Both the position numbers and the translations under genes were made by a program. This document shows positions 14,492 through 23,218 of a stretch of 51,130 nucleotides of DNA, one piece after another. Origin of the DNA: Thiohalobacter sp. (lineage in GTDB: Bacteria; Pseudomonadota; Gammaproteobacteria; Thiohalobacterales; Thiohalobacteraceae); assembly GCF_027000115.1 (NCBI RefSeq), contig NZ_JALTON010000049.1:1-51130 (forward strand), read 5' to 3'. Under the pieces are notes generated by a model. It saw only the letters and a program-made list of their open reading frames with translations. It had not been told where the DNA came from and ran no database searches. Position 1 is the first letter of the stretch. The number at the start of each line of letters is the position of its first letter.

Positions 14492-15286
14492 TCAGCCCGC
14501 CGCGCGCAGCCACGCCTGCCAGGCCGCGAACAGTTCCGCGTCCGGCGAGGCGACCACCGGGCGCGGCGCCATGTCGGCGCGGAACACAGGATCGCCCTCC
14601 AGCGTGGCGCTGAAGCCGCCGGCCTCTTCCAGCAGCAGGGTGCCCGCCGCGAAATCCCACAGCTTCTGCCCGCCGTGCAGATAGACATCGCCGCGACCGG
14701 CCGCCAGCCAGGCCCATTCCAGGGCACAGGAACCGAAGTTGCGCTGTGAATGCCAGGGCGGTCGCTCGGCGCAGGCGCGGCGAAGTGCCGGCTTCAGCCG
14801 CTTGAAGTCCACCAGCGCGATCGCCTTCGACAGCGGTGTGTCGCGCGGTTCCAGTTGCAGCCGTTCGCCGTTGCGGAAGCAGCCATTGCCGCGGCTGGCG
14901 TATACGGACTCGTCGCGCACCGGGTCGTGAATCACGCCCACTACCGGCTGTCCCGCCTCGATCAGCGCCAGCGAGACACCGAAGAAGGGAATACCGGCAG
15001 CAAAGTTGCTGGTGCCGTCGAGCGGGTCGAGGCACCAGAGCGGCCGGCCCTCCGCCAGCAGGGCGGTCTGTTCGTCGGTGCCCATTTCCTCGCTGAGAAA
15101 GCCGATCTCCGGCCAGTCGCGGGCGAGCGCCTGCTGCAGCCGGCGGTCCATGGCCAGGTCGGCCTCGGTGAGCACGCTGCCATCGGCCTTGAAGCTGCGG
15201 CGGACGCGCTCGAAGCGCGGCATCAGTTCCTCGCGGGCGGCGCGGCGGACCAGTTCCGCCAGGGTCGTGGGATCGGGCAGGGGCAT
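14492..15286 (-). CDS. Inositol monophosphatase family protein
   Basis: This 264-residue protein carries the metal-binding motifs of the IMPase/FBPase/CysQ superfamily: GFLSEEMG (Glu pair), WCLDPLDGTSNF (the DPxDGT motif) and GGQKLWDFAAGTLLLEEAGG (the WD..AG..L..E.GG block). Family members hydrolyse inositol-1-phosphate, 3'-phosphoadenosine phosphate or histidinol phosphate. The sequence does not show which, though in a sulfur-metabolising organism a PAP phosphatase (CysQ-like) role would fit. ATG 15286 is used; ATG 15301 would add five residues. It lies 20 bases after selO on the same strand and may share its transcript. Confidence 0.88.
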   Translation of the reverse strand: MPLPDPTTLAELVRRAAREELMPRFERVRRSFKADGSVLTEADLAMDRRLQQALARDWPEIGFLSEEMGTDEQTALLAEGRPLWCLDPLDGTSNFAAGIPFFGVSLALIEAGQPVVGVIHDPVRDESVYASRGNGCFRNGERLQLEPRDTPLSKAIALVDFKRLKPALRRACAERPPWHSQRNFGSCALEWAWLAAGRGDVYLHGGQKLWDFAAGTLLLEEAGGFSATLEGDPVFRADMAPRPVVASPDAELFAAWQAWLRAAG

Positions 15287-15305
15287 GGAGGCTTTCCGCA
15301 TGGAG

Positions 15306-16811
15306 TCAGGAAGAACAGCTGATGGCGACGCGTGGCGCATCGGGCGGCGGTGGCAGGGCGTAGGCCTCGTCCACCGGCTGGTCGTCGAAGGGGCGCGAAA
15401 GGATCCGCTGCAGCCGCTCGACCTCGCTGAAGTCGCCGCGCCCGGCGGCCTCGATGGCGCGCTGCGCAAGGTGATTGCGCAGGATGTACTTCGGGTTCTC
15501 GCGGCACTGCCGCTGCCGGCGCTCAGCATCGTCGCGGCCCTCGGCGCGCAGCCGCTGCCGGTAGTCGGCATGCCATGACGGAAAGGCCTCGCTGGTGGCG
15601 AAGTGCTCGACGAGCGCGGGGCCGGGCGCTTCGTTCGCGTGCGTGTGTTCGGCGAGCAGCCGGAAGCTGCGTGTGTAGTCGAGGCTTGCGTCGGCCATCA
15701 GTGTCAGCAGGCGCTCGATCAGGGCATCGTCGCCTTCGCGTGCCTCCAGCAGGCCGAGGCGGGCACGCATGCCCTGCGCGTAGCGTGCGCGGAAGCGTTC
15801 GACATAAGTATCGAACTCGGCCTTTGCGGCCTCCGCCGCCTCGGCGGCATCGTCGGCGAGAATGGGCAGCAGGGCCTGCGCCAGGCAGCTCAGGTTCCAC
15901 AGCCCCACGTCGGGCTGGCGGTCGAAGGCATAGCGGCCCTGGTGGTCGGAGTGGTTGCAGATGAAGCCGGGTTCGAAGGCATCGAGAAAGCCGAACGGGC
16001 CATAGTCCAGGGTCAGGCCGAGGATGGACATGTTGTCGGTGTTCATCACCCCGTGCGCGAAGCCGATCCGCTGCCAGTCCGCCATCAGGTCGGCGGTACG
16101 CCGGGCCACCTCCCGGTACCAGCCCAGGTAGTCGCCGGGCGACAGCCCGGGGAAGTGGTGTGCCATGACATGATCGGCGAGCCGACGCAGCCGTTCGAAC
16201 TGGCCACGATAGTAGAACACCTCGAAGGAACCGAAACGGACATGACTGGGTGCCATGCGCAGCAGTACCGCGCCGGTTTCGATACGCTCGCGGTAGACCT
16301 CCTCGGGCGAGTGGCCGATGCACAGGGCGCGGGTAGTGGGTATGCCGAGCGCGGCCATGGCCTCCGAGCACAGGTATTCGCGGATGGTCGAACGCAGCAC
16401 CGCGCGGCCATCGCCGTCGCGCGAGTAGGGGGTCAGGCCCGCGCCCTTCAGTTGCAGTTCCCAGCGCTCGCCGGCACTGTTGGTGACCTCGCCGAGCAGG
16501 ATCGCGCGGCCATCGCCCAGCTCCGGCACCCAGTGGCCGAACTGGTGGCCCGCGTAGAGCATGGCCAGCGGTTCGGCGGCCGGGTGCGGGGCGTTGCCGG
16601 TGAGGAAGGCCGCAAGCTGCGGATGCCGGATTTCGTCGGGACTCAGGTCGAGCAGCCGTGCGGCGTCGGGGCTCACGGCCACCAGCCGGCAGTCGCGCAG
16701 CGGCGTCGGTTGCACGCGGCTGAAGAAGGCCTCGCCGAGGCTGGCGAAGCTGTTGCTGAACCGCAGGCGCTCGAGCAGCGAGGCCGGCGTGTCGGGATGT
16801 GGGCTGCTCAT
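15306..16811 (-). CDS. selO: Protein adenylyltransferase SelO (YdiU)
   Basis: This 501-residue pseudokinase-fold enzyme transfers AMP from ATP to Ser/Thr/Tyr of target proteins and has been tied to redox homeostasis. Conserved SelO blocks are visible: LYAGHQFGHWVPELGDGRA, LKGAGLTPYSRDGDGRAVL, REYLCSEAMAALGIPTTRA, and the metal-binding HGVMNTDNMSILG with its Asn and the later Asp in PFGFLDAF. The C-terminus is AISCSS, with cysteine third from the end, where eukaryotic SelO has selenocysteine. ATG 16811 aligns with the usual family start; ATG 16844 is possible. It lies just downstream of folE on the same strand. Confidence 0.95.
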   Translation of the reverse strand: MSSPHPDTPASLLERLRFSNSFASLGEAFFSRVQPTPLRDCRLVAVSPDAARLLDLSPDEIRHPQLAAFLTGNAPHPAAEPLAMLYAGHQFGHWVPELGDGRAILLGEVTNSAGERWELQLKGAGLTPYSRDGDGRAVLRSTIREYLCSEAMAALGIPTTRALCIGHSPEEVYRERIETGAVLLRMAPSHVRFGSFEVFYYRGQFERLRRLADHVMAHHFPGLSPGDYLGWYREVARRTADLMADWQRIGFAHGVMNTDNMSILGLTLDYGPFGFLDAFEPGFICNHSDHQGRYAFDRQPDVGLWNLSCLAQALLPILADDAAEAAEAAKAEFDTYVERFRARYAQGMRARLGLLEAREGDDALIERLLTLMADASLDYTRSFRLLAEHTHANEAPGPALVEHFATSEAFPSWHADYRQRLRAEGRDDAERRQRQCRENPKYILRNHLAQRAIEAAGRGDFSEVERLQRILSRPFDDQPVDEAYALPPPPDAPRVAISCSS

Positions 16812-16866
16812 TGGGGCATGATGGCCGGCGCCGGGAGGCTGCACAACCCGCGCCGGGTACGGGAAT

Positions 16867-17487
16867 TCAGCGGCGCATCAGTTCCATCAGCTCGGAACGG
16901 GTGCGGGCATCAGTCTTGAAGGTGCCGCGCATGGCGCTGCTCACGGTCGAGCTGCTCTGCTTTTCCACGCCCCGCATCATCATGCAGAAGTGGCTGGCCT
17001 CCATCACCACGCCCACGCCATGGGGTCCCAGGATGTCCATCATGGCATCGGCGATCTGGTTGGTGAGCCGTTCCTGTACCTGGAGGCGGCGGGCGAACAC
17101 GTCCACGATGCGGGCGATCTTGGACAGGCCGATGACCTTGCCCCTGGGCAGGTAGGCGACATGGGCGCGGCCGAAGAAGGGCAGCATGTGGTGCTCGCAC
17201 AGGGAGTAGAACTCGATGTCCTTGACCAGCACCATTTCCTCGCAGTCCTCGCTGAAAATGGCGTTGCGGACGATGTCCTCGACCGTCGTGCGATACCCGC
17301 TGGTGAGGAAGTCCATGGCCTTGGCCACGCGCAGCGGGGTGCGCTTCAATCCCTCGCGCTCGGGCGATTCGCCGATGCGCTCCAGCATCTGTCGCACCAG
17401 ACTCTCGAACTGGGGATCGTGGCTTTCCTCGGAATCGGTGTCGTAGTCGTCGTAGACGGGATTGGCCGGGGTGATGCGCTTGGTCAT
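16867..17487 (-). CDS. folE: GTP cyclohydrolase I
   Basis: This 206-residue enzyme converts GTP to dihydroneopterin triphosphate, the first step of folate (and pterin) synthesis. Zinc ligands Cys97, His100 and Cys168 match E. coli Cys110, His113 and Cys181 with exactly the same spacing. Other family blocks are present: [59 protein letters not shown] and [12 protein letters not shown] 17487 follows a gap of about 120 bases shared with the divergent FKBP-type gene. It is probably the first gene of a unit continuing into selO. Confidence 0.97.
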   Translation of the reverse strand: MTKRITPANPVYDDYDTDSEESHDPQFESLVRQMLERIGESPEREGLKRTPLRVAKAMDFLTSGYRTTVEDIVRNAIFSEDCEEMVLVKDIEFYSLCEHHMLPFFGRAHVAYLPRGKVIGLSKIARIVDVFARRLQVQERLTNQIADAMMDILGPHGVGVVMEASHFCMMMRGVEKQSSSTVSSAMRGTFKTDARTRSELMELMRR

Positions 17488-17605
17488 GGGCGTCCTCGAA
17501 CCGTCGGGTTGATATGCTCGGCGGTGGGACAGACTATAGCAGTTCCCCCGACCGGCGCACTTTTCCCCATGGAATCTGCGGATCGGCGGACAGTGGAGAA
17601 CCGAG

Positions 17606-18136
17606 ATGACAGAGAAGCCGTTGCACTTCGTCAAGCGACGGAACTACCAGAGCATCGTCAAGGACAAGGTGGTGCGGCTGCGCTATGCGCTGTTCGACCT
17701 CGATGCCGGCGAGCAGGTGCTGGCCTATCGCGACGATCTCTACTACCTGCATGGCCGCTATGGCGGCGCCTTCCCGAAGGTGGAGGAGGCGCTCGAGGGC
17801 CTGGGCGTGGATGCCAAGGTCGAGGTGGACCTGGCGCCGGAGGAGGCCTACGGGTCACGCGATCCCGGCCTGGTGCTGCAGGTGCTGGCCGACGAGCTGC
17901 CGCCGGAGGTGCGCCGGGTGGGTGCCGAGATCGAGGGCGAGGCCGAGAACGGCGACACCCGCCGCTTCCGCGTGACCCGGGTCGAGGACGGCGTGGTGAC
18001 CCTGGACGGCAATCACCCCCTGGCCGGGCGCCGGTTGCGCTTCGTGCTCGAGGTGCTGGACATCCGCGAGGCGCGGCCGGAGGAGATCGAGGCCGGCTAT
18101 GCCTTCGCGCCCGGCGCCGATCGGGATCGGGGCTGA
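17606..18136 (+). CDS. FKBP-type peptidyl-prolyl isomerase, SlyD-like
   Basis: This 176-residue cytoplasmic protein has the SlyD architecture, an FKBP domain with an inserted IF chaperone domain in the flap. Visible blocks are [23 protein letters not shown], a [19 protein letters not shown] loop, [20 protein letters not shown], then the insert and [27 protein letters not shown]. It lacks the histidine-rich metal-binding tail of E. coli SlyD. Six bases downstream begins a carbohydrate-kinase gene, so it heads a glycerol-related gene run; whether it has any functional tie is unknown. Confidence 0.9.
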   Translation: MTEKPLHFVKRRNYQSIVKDKVVRLRYALFDLDAGEQVLAYRDDLYYLHGRYGGAFPKVEEALEGLGVDAKVEVDLAPEEAYGSRDPGLVLQVLADELPPEVRRVGAEIEGEAENGDTRRFRVTRVEDGVVTLDGNHPLAGRRLRFVLEVLDIREARPEEIEAGYAFAPGADRDRG

Positions 18137-18141
18137 GATCC

Positions 18142-19548
18142 GTGGCCGGGACCCTGCCCTGCCGGCTGTTGCTGGACCAGGGCGGGCATTCGCTGCGTGG
18201 CCGGCTGCTGGCGCCCGACGGCGCGCTGCTGCGGTCGGAACAGGTGGGACTGGACCCCGCCGCCGATCCCGATCCTGCGGTGCTGGCCTCGGCCCTGCAG
18301 GAGTTGATCGATGCCCTGGTGGCAGAGGCCGCAGCCGATGTCCCGATCGAGGCCGCCCTGGCGACCGAGCGGGCCAGCGTGCTCGCCTGGGATGCGCAGA
18401 CCCGACAGCCGCTCTCGCCCCTGCTGCGCTGGAACCGGCATGCATCCGCCTGGCTGCCCGGGCTGACGGCGGACGAGGCCGGGCGACTGCGGGCCAGCAC
18501 CGGCCTGCGGCTGTCGTCGCATTATGGCGCGCCCAAGCTGGCGGCGCTGTACCGATCGCGTCCCGACCTGCGGGCGTTGGCCGCGGCGGGCCGGCTGCGG
18601 CTGGGCCCGCTGGCGGGCTGGCTGGTGGCCGCGTTGACCGGGGACGACGGCGTGGACGAGACCACGGCCGCCCGCACCCTGCTGCTCGACGTGCGCCGCG
18701 GTGAGTGGGCGCCCTCGCTGGTCACGGCCTTCGGTCTGCCCCGGTCTGCCTTGCCCGAGGTGCGTGCGCCCGGCGCCGGTTTCGGCACGCTGGCGGCGGG
18801 CGGGCGCCGCGTGCCGCTGCGCCTGTTGATTGGCGACCAGTCTGCCGCGGTCCATGCCGCGGGCACGGCCGTGCTCAACCTCGGTTCGGGTGCCTTCCTG
18901 CTGCGGCCTCTGGCCGACTTCACCACGGCACCGGGACTGCTGACCACGGGACTGGGCGAGGTCGATGGCCGCCGGCGCTTCGCCCTCGAGGCGACCGTCA
19001 ACGGCGCGGCCAACGCCCTGGATACCGTCGCCGCGGCGAGCGGCGTTGCCCTCGGATCGGAACTGCTGGCGGCGGCCCTGGCCGAGCGGGAGGGTGTTCC
19101 ACTGTTTCTCAATTGCGAGGGTGGTTTGGGCGCGCCCTGGTGGCGGGCCGATGCGCGCAGCCGCTGGCTGGGCGAGGCGGCCGACCTGCCGCGCCGGCTG
19201 CGCGCGGTGCTGGAGTCGCTGGTGTTCCTGGTGCGGGTCAATGTCGAGGCCATGGTCGTCGCCGCAGGTCCGATCGCCCGGCTCTGCATCGGCGGCGGCC
19301 TCAGTGCCGTGGCCGGCCTGGCGCAGTTGCTGGCCGACGGCCTCGGTCGCACGGTCGAGATCGCGCGCGATCCCGAGCTGACCCTGCAGGGGCTGGCCGC
19401 ACTGACGGGCGGGCCGGAAGCCGCAGGGTTCGATGCCCGGCGCCCGCGGCCGGACGCGGTGCTGGAAGCGCGCTTCCAGCGCTGGTACCGCGCCATGGTC
19501 GAGGCCTTCGGGCCGCCGGAGTCCGCACTGCCGGACCCCACGTCATGA
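18142..19548 (+). CDS. Divergent FGGY-family carbohydrate kinase, probably glycerol kinase-like
   Basis: This 468-residue protein starts at GTG 18142, six bases after the upstream stop. It begins CRLLLDQGGHSLRGRLL, a variant of the phosphate-binding ALDQGTTSSRA loop of glycerol kinase. Later blocks are LIGDQSAAVHAAG, VLNLGSGAFLL, NCEGGLGAPWWRADAR and RLCIGGGLSAVAGLAQLLAD, which correspond to the ATPase-core motifs of FGGY kinases. It is shorter and more diverged than GlpK (about 500 residues). The two following genes, a glycerophosphodiester phosphodiesterase and a GlpD-type dehydrogenase, make glycerol the best substrate guess. The stop overlaps the next start (ATGA). Confidence 0.82.
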   Translation: MAGTLPCRLLLDQGGHSLRGRLLAPDGALLRSEQVGLDPAADPDPAVLASALQELIDALVAEAAADVPIEAALATERASVLAWDAQTRQPLSPLLRWNRHASAWLPGLTADEAGRLRASTGLRLSSHYGAPKLAALYRSRPDLRALAAAGRLRLGPLAGWLVAALTGDDGVDETTAARTLLLDVRRGEWAPSLVTAFGLPRSALPEVRAPGAGFGTLAAGGRRVPLRLLIGDQSAAVHAAGTAVLNLGSGAFLLRPLADFTTAPGLLTTGLGEVDGRRRFALEATVNGAANALDTVAAASGVALGSELLAAALAEREGVPLFLNCEGGLGAPWWRADARSRWLGEAADLPRRLRAVLESLVFLVRVNVEAMVVAAGPIARLCIGGGLSAVAGLAQLLADGLGRTVEIARDPELTLQGLAALTGGPEAAGFDARRPRPDAVLEARFQRWYRAMVEAFGPPESALPDPTS

Positions 19549-20285
19549 AGCCGGTCATCGTTGCCCACCGTGGTCACGCCCGCGAATTTCCGGAGAACAC
19601 CCGGCCGGCGTTCGAGTCGGCACTGGGCCTGGGCGCGCCCTTCATCGAGCTGGATGTGCAGTTCAGCCGCGACGGGGTGCCGGTGTGCCTGCACGACGCC
19701 GATCTGGCGCGGGTGTCAGGCAGGCCGGTGTCGGTGCTCGACAGCGACTGGGCACGATTGGCCGAATGCCCCGTCGGCGAACCGGCCCGCTTCGGCCGGC
19801 GCTTCGAGTCGGTGCGACCGATGCGCCTCGATGCCCTGCCGGAACTCCTCGCCGCCCATCCCGCCGCCCGCGCCTTCGTCGAACTCAAGGACGAGAGCAT
19901 TGCCGCCTTCGGTCTCGATGCCTGCCTGGCCGGCATCGGCGCGGCCCTGGGGAGCGTGGCCACGCGTTGCTGGCTGATCGGCTACGACGCCGCCGTGGCA
20001 GCCGCAGCCCGGGACGCCGGTTTTGCCGGCGCTGGCTGGGTGCTGTCGGCCTGGGATGATGCCCATCGCCAGCGTGCGCAGGCACTGGCGCCGGACTTCC
20101 TGTTCGTGAACCACCGTCGCCTGCCACCCGAGCCCGCGCCCCTGTGGCCGGGTCGCTGGCAGTGGGTGAGCTACGAGATCGACAGCTTGGCGCTGGCGCG
20201 CGCGCTCATGGCGCGTGGCATCCGTCACCTGGAAACCATGGCCGTGGGTGCGCTGATGGAGGGACTGGCCGATGCGTCGGGCTGA
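19545..20285 (+). CDS. Glycerophosphodiester phosphodiesterase
   Basis: This 246-residue cytoplasmic-type GDPD has no signal peptide. The catalytic motif is clear: VAHRGHAREFPENTRPAF with His8 and Arg9 plus the ENT block, then FIELDVQFSRDGVPVCLHD carrying the metal-binding Glu and Asp and the second histidine. It hydrolyses glycerophosphodiesters to glycerol-3-phosphate and an alcohol. That product is the substrate of the dehydrogenase encoded next, which overlaps it by 14 bases. The start overlaps the kinase stop by 4 bases. The three genes form a tight operon for glycerol and glycerophosphodiester use. Confidence 0.93.
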   Translation: MKPVIVAHRGHAREFPENTRPAFESALGLGAPFIELDVQFSRDGVPVCLHDADLARVSGRPVSVLDSDWARLAECPVGEPARFGRRFESVRPMRLDALPELLAAHPAARAFVELKDESIAAFGLDACLAGIGAALGSVATRCWLIGYDAAVAAAARDAGFAGAGWVLSAWDDAHRQRAQALAPDFLFVNHRRLPPEPAPLWPGRWQWVSYEIDSLALARALMARGIRHLETMAVGALMEGLADASG

Positions 20286-21450
20286 CTGGGACACGGTGGT
20301 GATCGGCGCCGGCATCCATGGTGCAGGCTGTGCCCAGGCGCTGGCCGCCGCCGGGCACCGGGTGCTGGTGCTGGAGCAGACGGCGGTCGCAGCCGGTACC
20401 TCCAGCCGGTCCAGCAAGCTGATCCACGGCGGCCTGCGTTATCTGGAGACGGGCCAGTTCGCACTGGTGCGCGAGTGCCTGGCCGAGCGCGAGCGCCTGC
20501 TGCGCCTGGCGCCGCGGCTGGTGCGCCTGACACCGCATTTCATTCCCGTCTATCCCGGCATGCGCCGGCCGGCATGGAAGATCCGCCTTGGCCTCGTCCT
20601 GTACGCCCTCCTGGGCGGGCTGGGGCCGCATGTGCGTCACCATCGGCTGCGCCTGCGCGACTGGCCGAATCCCGACGGCCTGCGCCGCGAGGGTCTGCGG
20701 GCGCTGTTCCGCTATCAGGACGGCCAGACCGACGATGCCGCCCTGACCCGCGCCGTGATGGCCTCGGCCGAGTCGCTGGGAGCGCGGCTGGCCATGCCTG
20801 CCCGCTTCGAGGGCGCGCGCTGGGAAGAAGGCCGCTGGCGGCTGTGCTGGCAGCAGGACGGGGCGGTGCAGTCGGCCACGGCCCGTACCCTGGTCAACGC
20901 CGCCGGTCCCTGGGTGAACGCGGTGCTGGCACGGATCGAGCCGCGGCCGCCCCGCGCGGCGGTGGAGCTGGTGGCAGGGACTCACCTGGTATTCGACCGG
21001 CCGCTGCGCGCGGGTGTGTATTACGTCGAGGCCCCGGACGACGGGCGTGCCGTGTTCCTGATGCCCTGGCAGGACGAGCGCACCCTGGTGGGCACCACTG
21101 AACGCCCCTGGGATGGCGAACCGGGCGCCGTGGCGCCGAGTGCAGCCGAGGTCGACTACCTGCGCCGTACCGCGGCGCATTACATGCCGGCCTTCGCTGC
21201 CCTCGAGCCGGCCGATGCCTTCGCCGGCCTGCGGGTCCTGCCAGCCGCCGACGGCGATCCCTTCCGCCGTGCCCGCGAGACGCTGTTCCAGCAGGACCAG
21301 GAAGGGCACCTGGTGTCCATTCTGGGCGGCAAGCTGACCGCCTATCGGGTCACGGCCGCGCGCGTCGCCGGGCTGCTGGTCCCGCGGCTGCCGCGGCGGG
21401 CGCGGCGGGCGGACACGGCGACGTTGCGGTTGGGTTTGGGTGAGGCGTGA
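20272..21450 (+). CDS. FAD-dependent glycerol-3-phosphate dehydrogenase (GlpD-type), short form
   Basis: This 392-residue protein has the N-terminal FAD-binding motif GAGIHGAG (12-19), then SSRSSKLIHGGLRYLE, the family hallmark of GlpD. Later blocks are RTLVNAAGPWVN, LVAGTHLVFDRPL, FLMPWQDERTLVGTTE and the C-terminal ILGGKLTAYRVTA. E. coli GlpD has about 500 residues; here the C-terminal cap domain is missing and the protein ends soon after the GGKLT block. It would oxidise glycerol-3-phosphate to dihydroxyacetone phosphate and pass electrons to quinone at the membrane. The overlap with the GDPD gene supports the pathway. It is convergent with msrB, 6 bases away. Confidence 0.88.
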   Translation: MRRADWDTVVIGAGIHGAGCAQALAAAGHRVLVLEQTAVAAGTSSRSSKLIHGGLRYLETGQFALVRECLAERERLLRLAPRLVRLTPHFIPVYPGMRRPAWKIRLGLVLYALLGGLGPHVRHHRLRLRDWPNPDGLRREGLRALFRYQDGQTDDAALTRAVMASAESLGARLAMPARFEGARWEEGRWRLCWQQDGAVQSATARTLVNAAGPWVNAVLARIEPRPPRAAVELVAGTHLVFDRPLRAGVYYVEAPDDGRAVFLMPWQDERTLVGTTERPWDGEPGAVAPSAAEVDYLRRTAAHYMPAFAALEPADAFAGLRVLPAADGDPFRRARETLFQQDQEGHLVSILGGKLTAYRVTAARVAGLLVPRLPRRARRADTATLRLGLGEA

Positions 21451-21456
21451 GGCGGA

Positions 21457-21840
21457 TCAGGGCTCGCGGGGATGGAAGCGCAGGGCGGCCGAATTGATGC
21501 AGTAGCGCAGCCCGGTGGGCGGCGGGCCGTCGGGGAACAGGTGGCCGAGGTGCGCGTCGCAGTGCCCGCAGCGGACCTCGGTGCGCACCATGCCGTGACG
21601 GGTGTCGGTCAGTTCCCGGATCTGGGCGTCCTCGGCGCGGTTGCTGAAGCTGGGCCAGCCGGTGCCGGAATCGAACTTGTCGCGCGAGTCGAACAGGGGG
21701 GCGTCACAACAGACGCAGTGGAAGCGGCCGTCACCCTTGAAGTCGTGGAAGGCGCCGGTGAAGGGCGGCTCGGTGCCACCGCAGCGAGTGATGCGGTACT
21801 GTTCCTCGGTCAGTGTCTCGCGCCACTTGTCGTCACTCAT
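21457..21840 (-). CDS. msrB: Peptide-methionine (R)-S-oxide reductase
   Basis: This 127-residue protein repairs methionine-R-sulfoxide in proteins. Zinc-binding cysteine pairs are at Cys42/Cys45 and Cys91/Cys94 ([16 protein letters not shown]). The catalytic cysteine is Cys114 in [10 protein letters not shown]. The position of the usual resolving cysteine (GCGWPS) reads SGTGWPSF here, so recycling must use another cysteine or direct thioredoxin attack, as in other Thr/Ser-type MsrB proteins. ATG 21840 lies 13 bases from the Rieske gene on the same strand, so the two are probably co-transcribed. Confidence 0.96.
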   Translation of the reverse strand: MSDDKWRETLTEEQYRITRCGGTEPPFTGAFHDFKGDGRFHCVCCDAPLFDSRDKFDSGTGWPSFSNRAEDAQIRELTDTRHGMVRTEVRCGHCDAHLGHLFPDGPPPTGLRYCINSAALRFHPREP

Positions 21841-21853
21841 GGGGGCCGTCTCG

Positions 21854-22168
21854 TTACGCGATACGCACCAGAATGCGACCGTCCTCGATGCGTACGGGGT
21901 AAGTGCGCAACGGCTCGGTGGCCGGTTCTTCCAGCGGGCGGCCGGTGCGCAGGTCGAAGCGGCTGCCGTGGAGGGGGCAGGACACGCAGTGGTCCTTGAG
22001 CGCGCCCAGATACAGGGAGGCATCCTCGTGGGTGCACATCTCGTCGGTGACCAGGATCTCGCCATCGGCATTGGCGATCAACAGCCGGCGGCCGGCAGCC
22101 CGGGCGCGGCTCAGGGTGCCGGGCGGCACGTCGTCGAGGTATCCGATTTCCACGAAGCTTTCGTTCAT
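21854..22168 (-). CDS. Small Rieske [2Fe-2S] ferredoxin-like protein
   Basis: This 104-residue protein is a single Rieske domain. Cluster ligands are Cys45 and His47 in the CTHEDA box and Cys64 and His67 in [10 protein letters not shown]. The domain closes with [22 protein letters not shown]. This form resembles the ferredoxin subunits of oxygenases and NirD-type proteins rather than a membrane bc1 subunit, as it has no anchor. It lies directly upstream of msrB, so it may supply electrons in a redox-repair setting; that link is inferred only from position. Confidence 0.9.
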   Translation of the reverse strand: MNESFVEIGYLDDVPPGTLSRARAAGRRLLIANADGEILVTDEMCTHEDASLYLGALKDHCVSCPLHGSRFDLRTGRPLEEPATEPLRTYPVRIEDGRILVRIA

Positions 22169-22220
22169 TGAGGCTCCCCGTTCAGATGCCCGGGAGTGTG
22201 CCTGTTCCGCGGCAGGGCGT

Positions 22221-22284
22221 CCAGCCCTCCCCGGGCGCGGCTGCAAACAGGGCATCATCCGCTGCCTCTGGCCCAACATGGGGG
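22221..22284 (+). repeat. Dispersed 64-bp element, copy A
   Basis: This stretch, CCAGCCCTCCCC ... GGCTGCA ... CATCATCCGC ... CAACATG, matches a second copy at 34102-34166 at roughly three bases in four over about 64 bases, both on the plus strand. Each copy lies upstream of a gene for a protein with an N-terminal membrane segment. The nature of the element is unknown. Confidence 0.6.
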
Positions 22285-22334
22285 CTGGCCGCAGCCCCGT
22301 TCAGGAAGGCGACCGCCGGGCCGATGACAGGGGA

Positions 22335-23141
22335 ATGATGAAGCACCGGTATCCAGGACGACAGGCCGGCGTGCTGCGCACCCTCCGGGTGGCGGTGCTG
22401 CTGGTGGTGCTCGCCGCGGTCGCGGGCGAGAGCTATCTCAGCCGGCTGCGCACCACCGACTGGGATGCCCCGCTGTGGGTGGCGGTGTATCCCATCAATG
22501 CCGACGGCAGTCCGGTGACCCGGGCCTACATCGAGGGCCTCGATGACGCCGCCTTCGAGCCGATCGAGGCCTTCCTGTCGCGCGAGGCCAGGCGTTACGG
22601 GTTGTCGCTGGCTCACCCCATGGTATTGCGGCTGGCGCCCGAGGTGCAGGAACTGCCGCCCGAGCCGCCGCGCGACGGGCCGTTCGCCATCATGTGGTGG
22701 AGCCTGAAGATGCGCTACTGGGCCTGGTCGCGGACCCGTGATGCCGGCGGTCCGCCAGCCAACATCACCCTGTTCGTGAAGTACCACGATCCCGCGCGGC
22801 ACCAGCGGCTGGCCCATTCGGTGGGGTTGCAGAAGGGCCTGCTGGGCGTGGTCAATGCCTATGCCAGCCGCGGCATGCGCGGCCAGAACCAGGTCATCGT
22901 TGCCCACGAGCTGCTGCATATCGTGGGCGCCACGGACAAGTACGACATGCAGACCCTGCAGCCGATCTGGCCCGAGGGCTACGCCGAACCCGACCGCTCT
23001 CCGCGTCATCCGCAACGCCGTGCGGAGCTGATGGGCGGGCGCATACCGTTGTCCGCGACCCGGGCCGAGATTCCGCGCAGTCTGCGGCAGGTGGTGGTGG
23101 GCCCGGTGACGGCGGCGGAGATCCGCTGGCTCCGGCCCTGA
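22335..23141 (+). CDS. Putative membrane-anchored zinc metalloprotease-like protein
   Basis: This protein of 268 residues has an N-terminal hydrophobic signal or anchor (about 14-32), so the rest is outside the cytoplasm. A HELLH motif lies at 191-195 (VIVAHELLHIVGATDKY), the HExxH zinc-protease pattern, with an Asp/Tyr-containing continuation that could supply a third ligand. Other parts are not recognised: a beta-rich region (WVAVYPINADGSP) and an Arg/Trp-rich centre. The start is one of two consecutive ATGs at 22335 after an AGGGGA ribosome-binding site. The substrate is unknown, and activity is inferred only from the motif. Confidence 0.7.
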   Translation: MMKHRYPGRQAGVLRTLRVAVLLVVLAAVAGESYLSRLRTTDWDAPLWVAVYPINADGSPVTRAYIEGLDDAAFEPIEAFLSREARRYGLSLAHPMVLRLAPEVQELPPEPPRDGPFAIMWWSLKMRYWAWSRTRDAGGPPANITLFVKYHDPARHQRLAHSVGLQKGLLGVVNAYASRGMRGQNQVIVAHELLHIVGATDKYDMQTLQPIWPEGYAEPDRSPRHPQRRAELMGGRIPLSATRAEIPRSLRQVVVGPVTAAEIRWLRP

Positions 23142-23218
23142 CCCGCCAGGCCGTTGCGTGATGTCGCCTTCGCCTGTCCGATGCGGGTAGAATCCCGCGC
23201 TTTCCATGGAGACACCGC

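Noticed and set aside
17488-17605. Precise divergent promoters between folE and the FKBP-type gene
   Set aside because: TTGATA and a weak -10 are present, but several overlapping possibilities exist and none stands out enough to list.
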